A program made the position numbers and the translations under genes. Below, piece by piece: positions 43,828-54,240 of a stretch of 64,000 nucleotides of DNA. Source of the stretch: Microcyclospora pomicola (lineage: Eukaryota; Ascomycota; Dothideomycetes; Capnodiales); NCBI GenBank assembly GCA_002786065.1, contig NHNY01000001.1:1178001-1242000 (forward strand), written 5' to 3'. Positions within the stretch are counted from its first letter, which is position 1. The number at the start of each line of letters is the position of its first letter. The notes beneath the pieces are model-generated. The model saw only the letters and a list, made by a program, of their open reading frames with translations, did no database searches and had not been told where the DNA came from.

Positions 43828-45335
43828 ATGACCATCGAAGAACCTCAAGTTACAGCTCCTTCGATGGCATTCTCAGCCTTTGCCAGCTTGCCACCGGAAA
43901 TTCTTATTCGAATCGCGTATCAACTGGACAGCCCGCGAGATCTCAAAGCACTCATCGAGACCTCGAGCTACGCCTACCAGGTATTCCAACACAGTCGTGA
44001 TGCGGTCCTCGCATCTGTCATCCGAAATGCAATGCCAGACGGCAACATAGACATTGCTGTCGCATCTTGCCGTGCTGCCCGAATATCAAAGCTTTGGTGG
44101 ACAGGTTCGTCCACCGCAGCTATCGCTGATGCCCAGGACGAGTTTTTCAACGACAATCCACACGGCCGCGCACCTGAAAATAACTCCCTCCGCGATAAGA
44201 AGCTGCTGCTCTCTCTGTATCGGCTGTGGTGGATCTCGGACTACTTCCTCACCCGCTTCACGCAGTCCGCCCTCAAGGCCGCCGCTTCGGAGGTGCCTTC
44301 GATGCTAGAGCAGCCCACGTCAGCAATCAGTCACGCCGAGAGAAGCAGGCTCCAACGTGCTTTGCTCCGATTCGAACTATATCGCCGCACGACCCCAAAC
44401 TATTTCGTAGTCAAGGGTGGAGGGGTGCAGGGATAACATATCAGCGGACATGGACCATACTGAAACAGTTCCCACCTTGGGAAAGGGAAGAAATTTTGTG
44501 TATCCAAGAATTCCTCGTGAACTTTGCCAAGGACGTGGTGAGCAAATCCGAAGACTTCTTTGTCCAAGAAGTCTCCGCTGTGGCTCAGGAAATGGCCACT
44601 AAAGCAGAGGCGCCTCTGGCAGTGGACGAGTCTGAGTCCGCGCCGGCGCACCCTATGGCAAGACTCAAGATCGAACTAGACTGGAATTGCTTCGACATTT
44701 TTGAATACCATATTACATTCCCACGAAGGTTTCAATACTTCGTCGGAAGAGGCCTACCTTTCCTTAGATGGCTTTCGAACCTGACCCCGAAGCAAATGAT
44801 CCACATCAGCAAGCGCCACGCTTTCGACTCCTATCAACCGACATTTTGGGAAGTGCTTTGGCTAGGTGATGACAAGCTTACCACACATGATATCACAGAG
44901 AAATGGCCAGACACGAAGCCGTTGGTAGAATTACAAAGCCCGAACACAGGATGGATGTGGGCTGTGACAAATGAACTTTCAGCTGGTGTGAAGCCATTAC
45001 TCAAGAGATACACATTGCGGAAGATGGGTTACGTGTTCTGGGATCAAGCAAGACTCTACGGGGAATGGAAGCTTCAGCAAACCTCGCCTTCGGTTTTGAA
45101 TCTGACTCCTCGAACGTACGAAGACGACGACATAGACTATGGAAAGAGCATCGAACAGCAATTCAAGGATGTCCCAATACCTGAGCACGAAGCGGCTTAT
45201 GATGATCGCAGGGACGATAGTATATATGGGCGTCTGAGAGTAGATGGAAAGTGGAAACTTGCGCTCAAACATGGACCTGATTATGCCACGCCATTTTCAA
45301 AGAAGGAGGACGAGTCGTTCCACATAGAGTACTGA
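43828..45335 (+). CDS. F-box-like fungal protein (hypothetical)
   Basis: Two exons, 43828-44406 and 44445-45335 (489 residues), joined by an unusually short 38-nt intron (GTAGTC...CAG). An F-box-like N-terminus, FASLPPEILIRIAYQLDSPR, suggests an SCF ubiquitin-ligase adaptor. The rest (LYRLWWISDYFLTRF, LKQFPPWEREEILCIQEFLV) matches the style of a large fungal family of unknown function, and the FPPWE...CI block directly after the junction supports joining the frames. The alternative is a real one-base frameshift with no intron. Target unknown. Confidence 0.7.
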
Positions 45336-45606
45336 AATAGTACTCGGGTTGCTTGCAAACCTTTGAGGTTCCCCTAGACAGTTCGATTGAAATACAGTAC
45401 CTTCTCTACATGTATCTGTACATGACTACCTTACTGATATACATGTGCACAGACAAATTACCAAGTCCGGCGTACAGGCTGCTACAATCGAAAGAGATAA
45501 CACGGCCAAAAAATACTCCAGCGTAGACACGAAGCGAACGTTTCAACTATGGTTAAAATATAAATATAAGCACCGCAACTCGAACCTATCAGAAAGGTAA
45601 AGCAGA

Positions 45607-46896
45607 CTATGCCTTGACTTGCTGCGCGAAACTGATGGCTGGCTGGTATGCCATATCCAATTGCGGCGCCGGGACAGGGGCCGGCACCTCATCGATTCCA
45701 GCAGGCTCAATATAGGTTTTGAACCCATTGACCCTCAACCTCAGCTTCCTGCTCTCCGCGTATACCATCCGACGCATTCTATTGGTGCTGCCAAGTGGCT
45801 GGTGCTCCTTCAAGCCATGCCACGAGTTGACCGTGATCCTATCATCCCACCAAGTCCGAAACTCGGGTAGCCAGGAGTCTTGAGGCTCAAATTCCAAGGT
45901 GGCGACCTGCTGGAAAGGATATTTCGCCTCATCCCATGCCACGCCAATGTCATCGACGGGCTGCTCGGCAAGGTTTTCGAGCAACTGAGCACAGAACGAG
46001 TAGGTGACCTTGTTCTTCATGTGGAATTCTCGTGCTTGCTGGGAGAGGATGTTCATCGGTGCATCATCGGGGATGTACTCCTCCTTTAATGCTTTCTGAG
46101 CATCGCCCAGTGGGAACACCCCGAACTTGGCCACGTAGTCTCCGAACCGATACGCAGATTGCGAATACTCCGGCATAGCGACCACTGACATATATCTATT
46201 AGCCAATTTGTTACGCAGTCAAGCGCTCACTGCAGATCACTTACTCTGTTGCCGAGGAAGGCCACCACCCATGCAAGCGAGATCGGCATCATGCCGCTCA
46301 CCTTGCTCCTTTGCGAACTTGTCAAGTGTGTTCCAGTTACGTTCGAGAGAATCCGCAATCTCGTTAGTGGTTTGCGGGTCGCGAAGCTCAAGCACTGGGT
46401 AGTTGTTCATCGTCCAGTCCTGCGTCTTCTTGTCCTCGCCCCACAGCTTCTCGCCCTCGATCCCGAAGATCTTCATGCCGATGCCACGAGGCGCGGCGAT
46501 GTTATCAGGGACAAGCTTGGGCGTGAGCGATGAGTAGCGCATGATCACATCGTAGGCACCGGGGCGCTTGAACATGCCCTGTCGGAGGTGTGCCGGAAGA
46601 CCATCATGGACGATGAACTTGCCCATCACGCAGCCTTGCGTCTTGAGATGTGTACCTCGTAGACAGTGATGGTGCTCGTTGAAGTTCATCATCTGGAACC
46701 GATTGAATTGCGCGGAGACGGCCTTGATCTTCTCCTCTTCTCCTGGTTGGATGACCTCGACTCCTTCCGCATCCCTGATCGATCGTCAGCGTCTACGCAA
46801 TACATGTGAGATCTTCTTCGCTGGAAAGGTAGTGTCCTACCAGCGAACATATGTCCTTGCGTCGTCGTGAACGCCATTGGTGCCGTTACTCGCCAT
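45607..46896 (-). CDS. Catalase-like heme protein (small, catalase-related peroxidase type)
   Basis: Three exons: 46896-46841, 46774-46245, 46184-45607 (387 residues). The second intron ends TGTCAG, chosen for frame. It has the catalase barrel core: RGTHLKTQGCVMGKF with the likely distal His, YDVIMRYSSLTPKLVPDN, PRGIGMKIFGIEGEKL, and toward the C-terminus TNRMRRMVYAESRKLR, where the proximal Tyr (heme ligand) would lie. It lacks the rest of a 500-700-residue true catalase, so it fits the short catalase-related group, which may act as organic peroxidases or allene-oxide-like enzymes. Substrate unknown. Convergent with the F-box-like gene. Confidence 0.8.
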
Positions 46897-47928
46897 CTCG
46901 TATTGTCGCAGTGGTAAAGCTTGAGCTATGTTCTCGACCGCTCTCTGCACCAAATCGATCGTCGAATACTCCTGGCCTGAGTTTACTAACTGTTTTTTAC
47001 AATGTTCTCAATACTAGAACGCTGCCAGCGGGCAGTTAACACTGTATGTGGAGGTTTATCACGACTGGAATGCGAAGACTCCGACCGTCCATCTACAAGC
47101 CTACATATATGATCGTCCATCGTTATTGACCAGATGATGCGGCTCCCCGCTCCAGACTTGACGCTGTACATTAAAGATTCCCAAGTACCTTACCTCCAAA
47201 GTTCCATCTCGCCGGGAGCGGAGGGGTACGCTTGTTCTGGCTGACCTCGAACCTTCCGTACCCACTATACATTGTACAGGCACCATGCCAACATTCGCTC
47301 TAATGGATTTATTATCGCGTGAATGCCCTTACATGGCGCGACACAAAGACGAGAATAATCACACAGACTGCGGGCAGAAGACCTCGACTGATTACCAGCG
47401 GAGTCTGATATACCAGCCCACAACCCTAGCAGGATTCCCCTTGGTGGAGGACTCGTCCAACCCAAGGCACAACAGGTGGCGAGGTGGGGTAGTCACTCTA
47501 CATCCATTGCCGTAGCGGGTAGGACGAAGGGAAAGTAATCAAGAACAGACGCGGTCTCATTCCCGGCTGGTTGGCCTTGCACGACGAATGATGGTGAGGT
47601 GATACGAATAGCGGCCGCATATACGGTACCCCGCATGACTTTTGAGATGGAGGACACAAGGTAGCTCCCGGAGGCCTGGCCCACGTTCGATTGCCATCAC
47701 AGCGCTACAGCACTTTGAATACGATCTTGCGACACCAGCACCATGGTCAAAGATCATTTTTCATTTCTCGAACCCTACCTATCGGGTCCGAAGACCATTC
47801 CTCATCCACGTGATTGTTACAGATTCTTGACGTGCACTTTCCGTGCTTCATCTTTGCTAATAAAACAACAAAAGCATAGCCATGAGGAAGGCAGGTAAGC
47901 ATTAAAAGTTACAGCATTTCTCAGTGCT
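46897..47928. other. Intergenic region, catalase-like start to RNase H-fold 3' end
   Basis: 1.0 kb. Only short frames (under 80 codons); no repeat recognised. Confidence 0.5.
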
Positions 47929-48753
47929 TCAAAGCATCATGGGCGAGTCATCGCTATCCTGGTCCGAATAGTACGACGTGAAGCGTCCGACGGCTTCAGT
48001 GGCGGCGAGGTCCTCCAACGCCGCCCGCGCCAGTCTTCCAGCGGAGCCGTTTCCAGCCTCCGGCACATGGACGAACTGCACCTGGACCCCGCGCTCGAAC
48101 AGCTGCATGACCAGATCTTCTAGCTGGCGGAACAGATCAGCGTTGCCGATGTTGGCGCGCATCTGACTCGCGCAGCCGTACTGCCGCCAGTTGTAGATCC
48201 ACTCCGTCATGTCCTGCGCCATGTACGCCGAGTCCGTCTTGACGATGACCCGACGCAGCCGACGCAGCGGGCCCGCGGATGTGTGCTGTGTTCGCTTCCG
48301 GCCGGACGGGTTGCGCGCGCGGATTTCTGCGACGACGCGCAACGCCAGGATACCGGCGTAGAGCTCGGCGCGGTGGGTGGTGTGGATGATGTCGGCAGGG
48401 AGGCGCATGGATTGGTTCCAGCCGTCGGCTTTGTGGTGGAAGAAGACTCCAACGGCACCGTCGGCCCAGGGCCGGCCATTGCATTTGCATGCGCCCTTGG
48501 TGGAGACGATCAGGGCATCGGTGTGGGCTGACTTGCCGCCGTTACAGTATGGATCTCGACACGCGAGGAAAGTCCAGGGCTGATCGGGAAGGGTGGTCTC
48601 GGCGAGCTCGTGGTCGTCATGAAGATGATGTGGTTGGTGATGCTCGAGGCGGTCGGCGTCCAGGTCGCGGTCTGATGCCAGTGATCGTTTGCGCTTGTGG
48701 CCCATTGAAGATTGCGATTGGGATTGGGATTGGGATTGGTAGTAAGACAACAT
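47929..48753 (-). CDS. RNase H-fold protein
   Basis: 274 residues, intronless, starting MLSYYQSQSQ. It opens with a Gln-Ser repeat encoded by a hexanucleotide repeat, then a His/Asp-rich linker, a Cys-bearing segment (FLACRDPYCNGGKSAH), and an RNase H fold: WADGAVGVFFHH (first Asp), HTTHRAELYAGILALRVV (Glu), VIVKTDSAYMAQDM (second Asp) and the last helix, AGNGSAGRLARAALEDLAA. Where RNases H usually have a fourth acidic residue (N..ADxLA), this reads SAGRLA, so activity may be reduced or lost. Cellular RNA/DNA hybrid removal is the family role; the real job of this branch is unknown. The frame remains open upstream to 48930, a less likely start. Confidence 0.8.
   Translation of the reverse strand: MLSYYQSQSQSQSQSSMGHKRKRSLASDRDLDADRLEHHQPHHLHDDHELAETTLPDQPWTFLACRDPYCNGGKSAHTDALIVSTKGACKCNGRPWADGAVGVFFHHKADGWNQSMRLPADIIHTTHRAELYAGILALRVVAEIRARNPSGRKRTQHTSAGPLRRLRRVIVKTDSAYMAQDMTEWIYNWRQYGCASQMRANIGNADLFRQLEDLVMQLFERGVQVQFVHVPEAGNGSAGRLARAALEDLAATEAVGRFTSYYSDQDSDDSPMML
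48712..48741. repeat. Hexanucleotide repeat (GGGATT)n in coding sequence
   Basis: Four to five GGGATT/GCGATT units, translated on the minus strand as repeated Gln-Ser at the N-terminus of the RNase H-fold protein. Unit length is a multiple of three, so copy-number change keeps the frame. Confidence 0.85.
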
Positions 48754-49883
48754 GATTGTGAGGGGTGGTGTATGGCGACTGGAACTTGCAGTGTCGCGCA
48801 GAGCTGGTTGAAGGAAGGATGATCGGTAAAGAGAGAGCGACGATAGTGAAAGAACGGCAATGATACAGAATGAAGGAGATCGGTGGTTGGCGAAGAAAGA
48901 CACGGAAGGAAGTAAGCAAGAACGGAACAAGAGGAAGAGGGCTTACATGTCGTGAGACGGAGGAGGGTGATGGCGATAGATTAGGACGCCAGCCTCGCGC
49001 GTCTGCGGTACCTCGCCAGGCTTGTGGCCGCATTGGAGTCTCCGGCCAGGGACGAGGGCTGACGGACCTCAAATCGGGAGGTTGGCGTCGACGGGACTGG
49101 ATCGCGCTCACGTGACCAGCCATCGTTCATCTCGGTCTTGAGTCGCGCACGCGAAGGCCGAGTCCCGTCCATTTTTAGATCCCCAGCTCGGCTAAAGTCG
49201 ACTGCACCATGATCGACCCATGTTTGTTGAATAGGTATGATCTATCAGCTTCAACAGCTGTACCCATCATTGATGTCTTGCATGGTCACCGGAGACATCT
49301 CATCGCAATGGCAGATGCAGAAACCATGGCGCGTACTGACAATCGTCCTCAGCTCAGCTATATCCGCCTCTTCTCTGCCCAATGAGCTTTACCAAGGACC
49401 TTTGAACTGATCGGGCAGTCTACGATCTCCATCAACCTACTCACTGGGATCACATCTGGAAGCCACATGATCACCAGACGTGCTGATAGACGTGTCTGTT
49501 GCACCCGGTAATGCTCGTCCAATCGTACATGCCTCTGTGCTATGCCCCTATGCGTGTCTTCAACATGCACATGGAAACACTACAAGCTACTCATCTCACG
49601 TAGTCCAGTCCTCTCAGCCGTTCGAATCCACATCTCAGAGATAGCCTCAGTCGTGGACATGCAGTCTCGCAGGAGTATTAAACCTCTTCCAGCCGTCTGA
49701 TGCAGCCTTGTCACAGCAGCAAGCGTAGCTACAGACACACGCATTCCACCTTCGGGCACTGCCGACAAGGCTACATTACTGTATTGTAGCCCACAACTAA
49801 GTTATCATCACCTACAGTTTGGCTTGTCGACGGAGACAACGTATACGTGTAGTGTCTAGTTACAGGGTGCACCCAGTCCGATA
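48754..49883. other. Divergent intergenic region, RNase H-fold / HET gene
   Basis: 1.1 kb between two start codons; no gene or repeat recognised. A GTTCGAATCC string near 49619 resembles a tRNA B box, but no cloverleaf forms. Confidence 0.5.
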
Positions 49884-51983
49884 ATGCTCTGTGCCAAGTG
49901 CATGTCGCTGTTTGACCCAGCTTTGGAGGAGTTCGGACCAGGCGTGTCAACCACCAGGCGAACTGGTGCACATCATCAAAGTCTGCAACATCTCAAGACC
50001 GCTTCGGACAACGGGTGCTATCTCTGCTACGAGCTGTACCTAGAGTACGAGGAATATCGAGCAAACGCCGACGACTTAGCCCTTCAGAATACTCTCGAAT
50101 TCCTCTCATTCCACCTTGAAACGCTGAGCAGGCAATCTTGCAGGCTTTGGTTCGTATTTGAAGCTGTAGAGTACACCACTAGGACCTACGAAATCATACG
50201 TATAGCTTCAGCACAAATTCCCACAGACTGTGGCAACATCCGAGCAGCTGCCAGATCCGATCTGCCCAATGACCCATGTCGGGTCCGTGACGATGGATTC
50301 GAGGTCCTGAGATCGAACGTACCCGAATCGACCGGCGATCCTCAAGTGGCAGGCCTAGCAAGAAAATGGTTGACACAATGTCTTGAAACACACCAATCCT
50401 GCGGGCATCTTCCCTCGTCACAGCTTTCTCCCTGGTATCCTAAGCGCCTGCTAGATATCTCATCCGTGGATGGCAGACCTAAACTGATTCTGACTGATTA
50501 CACGAAGCCAAGTGCAAGATATGCGACACTCAGCCATTGCTGGGGCGAGGACCATGCTATTTGCACGCTCACGGACCTCAATATGGCAGCATATCAGCAA
50601 GGCATTCCGTTCGAGATCCTGACCAAAACATTCCGTGACGCCATCACCACGGCTCGTCGCTTGCAATTCAAGTACATATGGATCGACAGTCTATGTATTC
50701 AACAGTCCGGGCCAGGTAGTCAAAGCGACTGGCTGGAGCATGCTGGCGCGATGCGACTCGTTTACAGCACCTCGGTGCTGAACATTTGCGCCGCCCGAGC
50801 TGAGAGTGGACGAGACGGGCTTTTCGTCGATAGGCCCAGGACTCAGGTGTTACCATGCTACCTTATCTGGAGATCATTCGTGAATCCGGATGAGCCGCAG
50901 AAGGTGTGGATCATTCGTAGTTCGATGCGACACAGCGCTGCCGCCTTGAGGATGTTGCCACTCTTCACTCGCGCCTGGGTGGTGCAAGAGCGATTTCTGG
51001 CGCCGAGAAATTTGCATTTTGGCACTGATCGGATCTGGTGGGAATGCAATGAATTAGCACTGGCTGAGGAATCCCATCCAGTAGGATTTCAGGACCAGGG
51101 TGAAAATTACGAACCTAATGTACAATGGCCGTTCAGCCTGTCCAATACTTTGCAGACCTCACCCAGGTTACTCTTGCAGAATTATAAGGACCCCCAACGT
51201 GAGATGTGGGAGCATCTTGTGGAACACTATAATCAGTGCGATCTCTCATTCCCCGAGAAAGACACATTTCTGGCCTTCGCTGGGGTGGCAGAGGTGTTTG
51301 GCCAGAAGTACAACCATGAGTACATCGCAGGGCTCTTCCGTCAACATCTGCCTTTTAGTCTACTGTGGGCCAGTCAAGGTGAGCGATCGCAGACTTCACG
51401 GGCACCTACCTGGAGCTGGGCGAGTATCAACGGTCAGGTGCTTACCCATATCTCGGCCGACTGCCCCCTTTGTGACCGATGCTGCAACAAACTCGCCATT
51501 GTACAGCATGTACATATTGACCTGGTCGATAAGAGGAACGTCTATGGCCCGGTGAAGACTGCCCAGCTCACCCTTCGTGGCCGGCTCATACCATGCAGAG
51601 TCCAGCGTACAAAGACCTTCAACACCGGCCTCATCCAGCCCATCCTGCTCTACACCAATCTCGGACCCGACGCGTCTCCACCTCCTCCTGGCGCGCCCTT
51701 CGATGCGCAGACCACGGTGGGTGGGGAAGCGCAGATCGATTGCGAGCAGGACGCCAAGACAGGCATGATTACGTTTGATCATTTCAATGTCTGGGCCTTA
51801 CCTATTGCTGAACTAGTGCCAATCCTGTATCCGTACAAGCTCTGGCGGCGGCATCAAGGGCTATTGCTCAAACGGGTTGGCGAGGGGAAATATGCGCGGA
51901 TTGGAGTGTACTATGTGCAATGTCATGTTCCCAATCTCGCCGAGCAGTTAACGAATCTTGCGCAGGATGTCTGTTTAGTCTGA
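49884..51983 (+). CDS. HET-domain (heterokaryon incompatibility) protein
   Basis: Intronless, 699 residues. The HET domain (about 211-370) is recognised by YATLSHCWGEDHAICTLTDL, TFRDAITTARRLQFKYIWID followed by SLCIQQ, and LNICAARAESGRDGLF. These domains trigger cell death when unlike individuals fuse and are related to TIR-type folds. Upstream, a Cys-bearing N-terminus (MLCAKCMSLFDP, NGCYLCYEL) may bind metal; downstream, ARAWVVQERFLAPRNLHF-like and PTWSWASINGQV blocks are usual for this family. There is no NACHT or repeat domain, so it is a stand-alone HET protein. Partner and specificity unknown. It sits 400 bp before MITE-like copy 2. Confidence 0.93.
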   Translation: MLCAKCMSLFDPALEEFGPGVSTTRRTGAHHQSLQHLKTASDNGCYLCYELYLEYEEYRANADDLALQNTLEFLSFHLETLSRQSCRLWFVFEAVEYTTRTYEIIRIASAQIPTDCGNIRAAARSDLPNDPCRVRDDGFEVLRSNVPESTGDPQVAGLARKWLTQCLETHQSCGHLPSSQLSPWYPKRLLDISSVDGRPKLILTDYTKPSARYATLSHCWGEDHAICTLTDLNMAAYQQGIPFEILTKTFRDAITTARRLQFKYIWIDSLCIQQSGPGSQSDWLEHAGAMRLVYSTSVLNICAARAESGRDGLFVDRPRTQVLPCYLIWRSFVNPDEPQKVWIIRSSMRHSAAALRMLPLFTRAWVVQERFLAPRNLHFGTDRIWWECNELALAEESHPVGFQDQGENYEPNVQWPFSLSNTLQTSPRLLLQNYKDPQREMWEHLVEHYNQCDLSFPEKDTFLAFAGVAEVFGQKYNHEYIAGLFRQHLPFSLLWASQGERSQTSRAPTWSWASINGQVLTHISADCPLCDRCCNKLAIVQHVHIDLVDKRNVYGPVKTAQLTLRGRLIPCRVQRTKTFNTGLIQPILLYTNLGPDASPPPPGAPFDAQTTVGGEAQIDCEQDAKTGMITFDHFNVWALPIAELVPILYPYKLWRRHQGLLLKRVGEGKYARIGVYYVQCHVPNLAEQLTNLAQDVCLV

Positions 51984-52907
51984 TCTGAAAGAAAGACGTG
52001 GTTCGCCCAGTCCGGTGTTTGCGAAGGATGGCTCTCACCACAACATTGGACTCGTTCACGTGTTGTAGCCTTACGACCTACCTCTTATCGGACGTCTGGT
52101 CGCTCGCCGACTAGGGGTCTGCGTATTTCACCAAGATACTTCGCAGTGAATTATCCGTACTTCTTCATTATGCTTCGGTCAGGACTACATGTGGTGGATC
52201 GATCACTGTAGATGACGTGCTCTCGACGCAGTACACATTGTTTCATTCCAGGAAGCTGATGCGGTTCGTGAGACCAACTGCGTCCCGGGATTTTCGTGTA
52301 CACGCTCGACAAAGATTCGGTCGTCCGCACTCATGCGATAGCAGATTCTAGTTGATGCAGCATCAGGACGCAATCGGTATTTACAGATGGAGCGGCAAGG
52401 GGGTGACAGCAGAATCCGGACACGAGGTCAGATCTCAGCTTGTACCGAAATCACTCGTGAAGATGTGCGGACGCAGGAGGCCAGTCTTTGTTGTTTATGT
52501 AGGGATAAGATCCTCTCACCCTCAAGTTCCAACCGTTCTGGGATGCGGGATATTCTGAACCGAACAGGGTGTATTATAGCTTATTATAAGTGTTGGCGAT
52601 GTCGAAGTCCGACCTTGAGTGTCCGGATTCTGTTGTCAAGGCGGAGGACGCCATCAGTGCTTACAGGTGGCGAGGGAGATTCACAGCGTCGCCTCAACTA
52701 CGCTATATCTTGTGTGACGAATGGATGTAGCGTGGCAAGTGGGTTTTACGTCCGAGATACCACAGCGCTGACATTCCATGAAGAAAGAAATAACCTGAAA
52801 TTTGCTATATTGGTCATGTAAGTCGTATATATCTATAATTCGTAGCTTATCTGTATTCCACAAGCAGTCCCTGTGCTGTCTAACACTTAACCTGGAAGCG
52901 ATTCAGC
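51984..52907. other. Convergent intergenic region with MITE-like copy 2
   Basis: 924 bp between the HET and phosphoesterase stops. It contains the element at 52394-52646; nothing else recognised. Confidence 0.6.
52394..52646 (+). mobile_element. MITE-like element, copy 2 (about 253 bp)
   Basis: Second copy of the element upstream of STT4. Inverted arms: GACAGCAGAATCCGGACAC at 52405-52423 and its imperfect reverse complement at 52619-52637, each extending about 12 bases further inward. The 49 bases at the right end match copy 1 exactly; the left ~140 differ at about eleven sites by eye, seven of them transitions. About 50 bp in the centre (near 52535-52597, AT-rich at its right end) are absent from copy 1. 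Too small to encode a transposase, so it would need one elsewhere. Confidence 0.65.
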
Positions 52908-54240
52908 TCAAGCCGTGCCGGGCATGGGGGTGATGATGGTATAATTACACGTCGGGCAGTGGGTCATACTGTCGGGCGTTTCTGGATAAACGTCCTTGCC
53001 GTATGTCGCGTTGAGGGAGACGGCTCCGACGACATCGCCGTCTTCGAGCCGGATCCAGGTGTCGACCGACTGCTCCTTCAACATCTCTTCCGTGATGAGG
53101 ACTTGGCGCGACCCGCGAATCCAGTTGCCATAGCCGCCATATCCTGGCGATGTACGTTAAATATCGACCTTGGTACAGACTTGTGAGGTCGAGGCACTTA
53201 CCACTATGCTGGCCAAAACAGAGATTGACGCCCTTGCCTGTGACACTCATGCCGGGCAGCAACGAGTCCCATTTGTAGCACCATGTATCACCGTGGTCGT
53301 GGCCACTGAAGACGGCCATCAGCCCCGTCGTGTTGGCGATGGCTGTCATGAACGGCACATCCTGACCGCCATACGCACAGGAGCCATCATCGCTACCCTC
53401 ATCATAACCATCATCGTAAATATCAGGACAATACCCCTGAGCTTGCTGAGCTAGCGGGTAGTCGTCGTTGATGCCCGGTTGGCGGCTCGCATTCACGCCT
53501 GCCTCGGTCTGCAACGCCATCGAGGCATTCGTAGGGATGTGCACAAAGGCCAACGAAGGAATTGTCTTGTTGTACAGTTTCACGAGCTCGGAATTGGTCA
53601 CCTGGAACCACTGCACAACGAACGGGTCCACCCAGTTAGGCTGAGCGATGGTGTCGGCGGAAGCATTCAGCGTCTGGTAGTAATCCCCGCCCCGCGAGTC
53701 GAAGAACCAGAGGAGTAGCGCCGGAGACAAGCTGCCATCGGAAGGGTAGACGGGGAGGAAGTAGTTCGTGACGCCAGCGGCCGTACCGAAGACCGCCTGC
53801 TGCGTCCGGGCGTTCGGCCAGCGATGCTCACGGGCGAGAATTGCATCGCGCGACAGGTTGAAGCTGCTGTCGTGGTTGCCGTACGTCGACGCCCATGTCA
53901 GGCCACGCTCGACGAAAGGCGCCACGATCTGGTCCACGTAGTGCGTGCTGTTGAACTTGTACGTGTTCTCGCCCGTGATCAGGTCGCCGTTCAGCACGAC
54001 GAGCTGCTGGGTCTCGGCGTCAAGGATCGAGTTGATCACCTTGACGGTGTTGATGTCTTGCTGTGGACCCCAGGTATCCCAGGCATTCTCGCCGAAGTGG
54101 AGGTCGTTGAAGATGGAGATCTGGAATGTGCCGTCCTTGGTGAATTTCAGCGGTGCCTTGAGGTGGCTGTGTGACTTAGAGGCGGGTGCCGCGAACGTCC
54201 ATGCGGCAAAGAACAGCGCCGTACTGAGAGCACACAGCAT
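52908..54240 (-). CDS. Secreted metallophosphoesterase (Dcr2/Sia1-like)
   Basis: Two exons: 54240-53202 and 53143-52908 (424 residues; intron GTAAGT...CAG). The start is set at MLCALSTALFFAAWTFAAPA, a good signal peptide; an in-frame ATG at 54312 would put 24 residues before it. Binuclear-metal phosphoesterase motifs are complete: IFNDLHFGE, NGDLITGEN, YGNHDSSFN, and FSGHDHGDTW. Several N-glycosylation sites (NST, NAS, NKT) fit an extracellular or vacuolar enzyme. It is close to yeast Dcr2/Sia1 in style; substrate unknown. Without the intron the frame runs on into an unrelated C-terminus, so predictors may mis-call it. Confidence 0.88.

Noticed and set aside
49615-49640. GTTCGAATCC resembling a tRNA B box
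   Set aside because: Flanking bases do not pair into a T stem or acceptor stem, and no A box lies at the right distance.
53000-53200. Unspliced C-terminus of the phosphoesterase (Arg-rich RRRRCRRSRL)
   Set aside because: A GTAAGT...CAG intron gives a sensible frame (GNWIRGSRQVLITEEM) instead, so the Arg-rich tail is an artefact.
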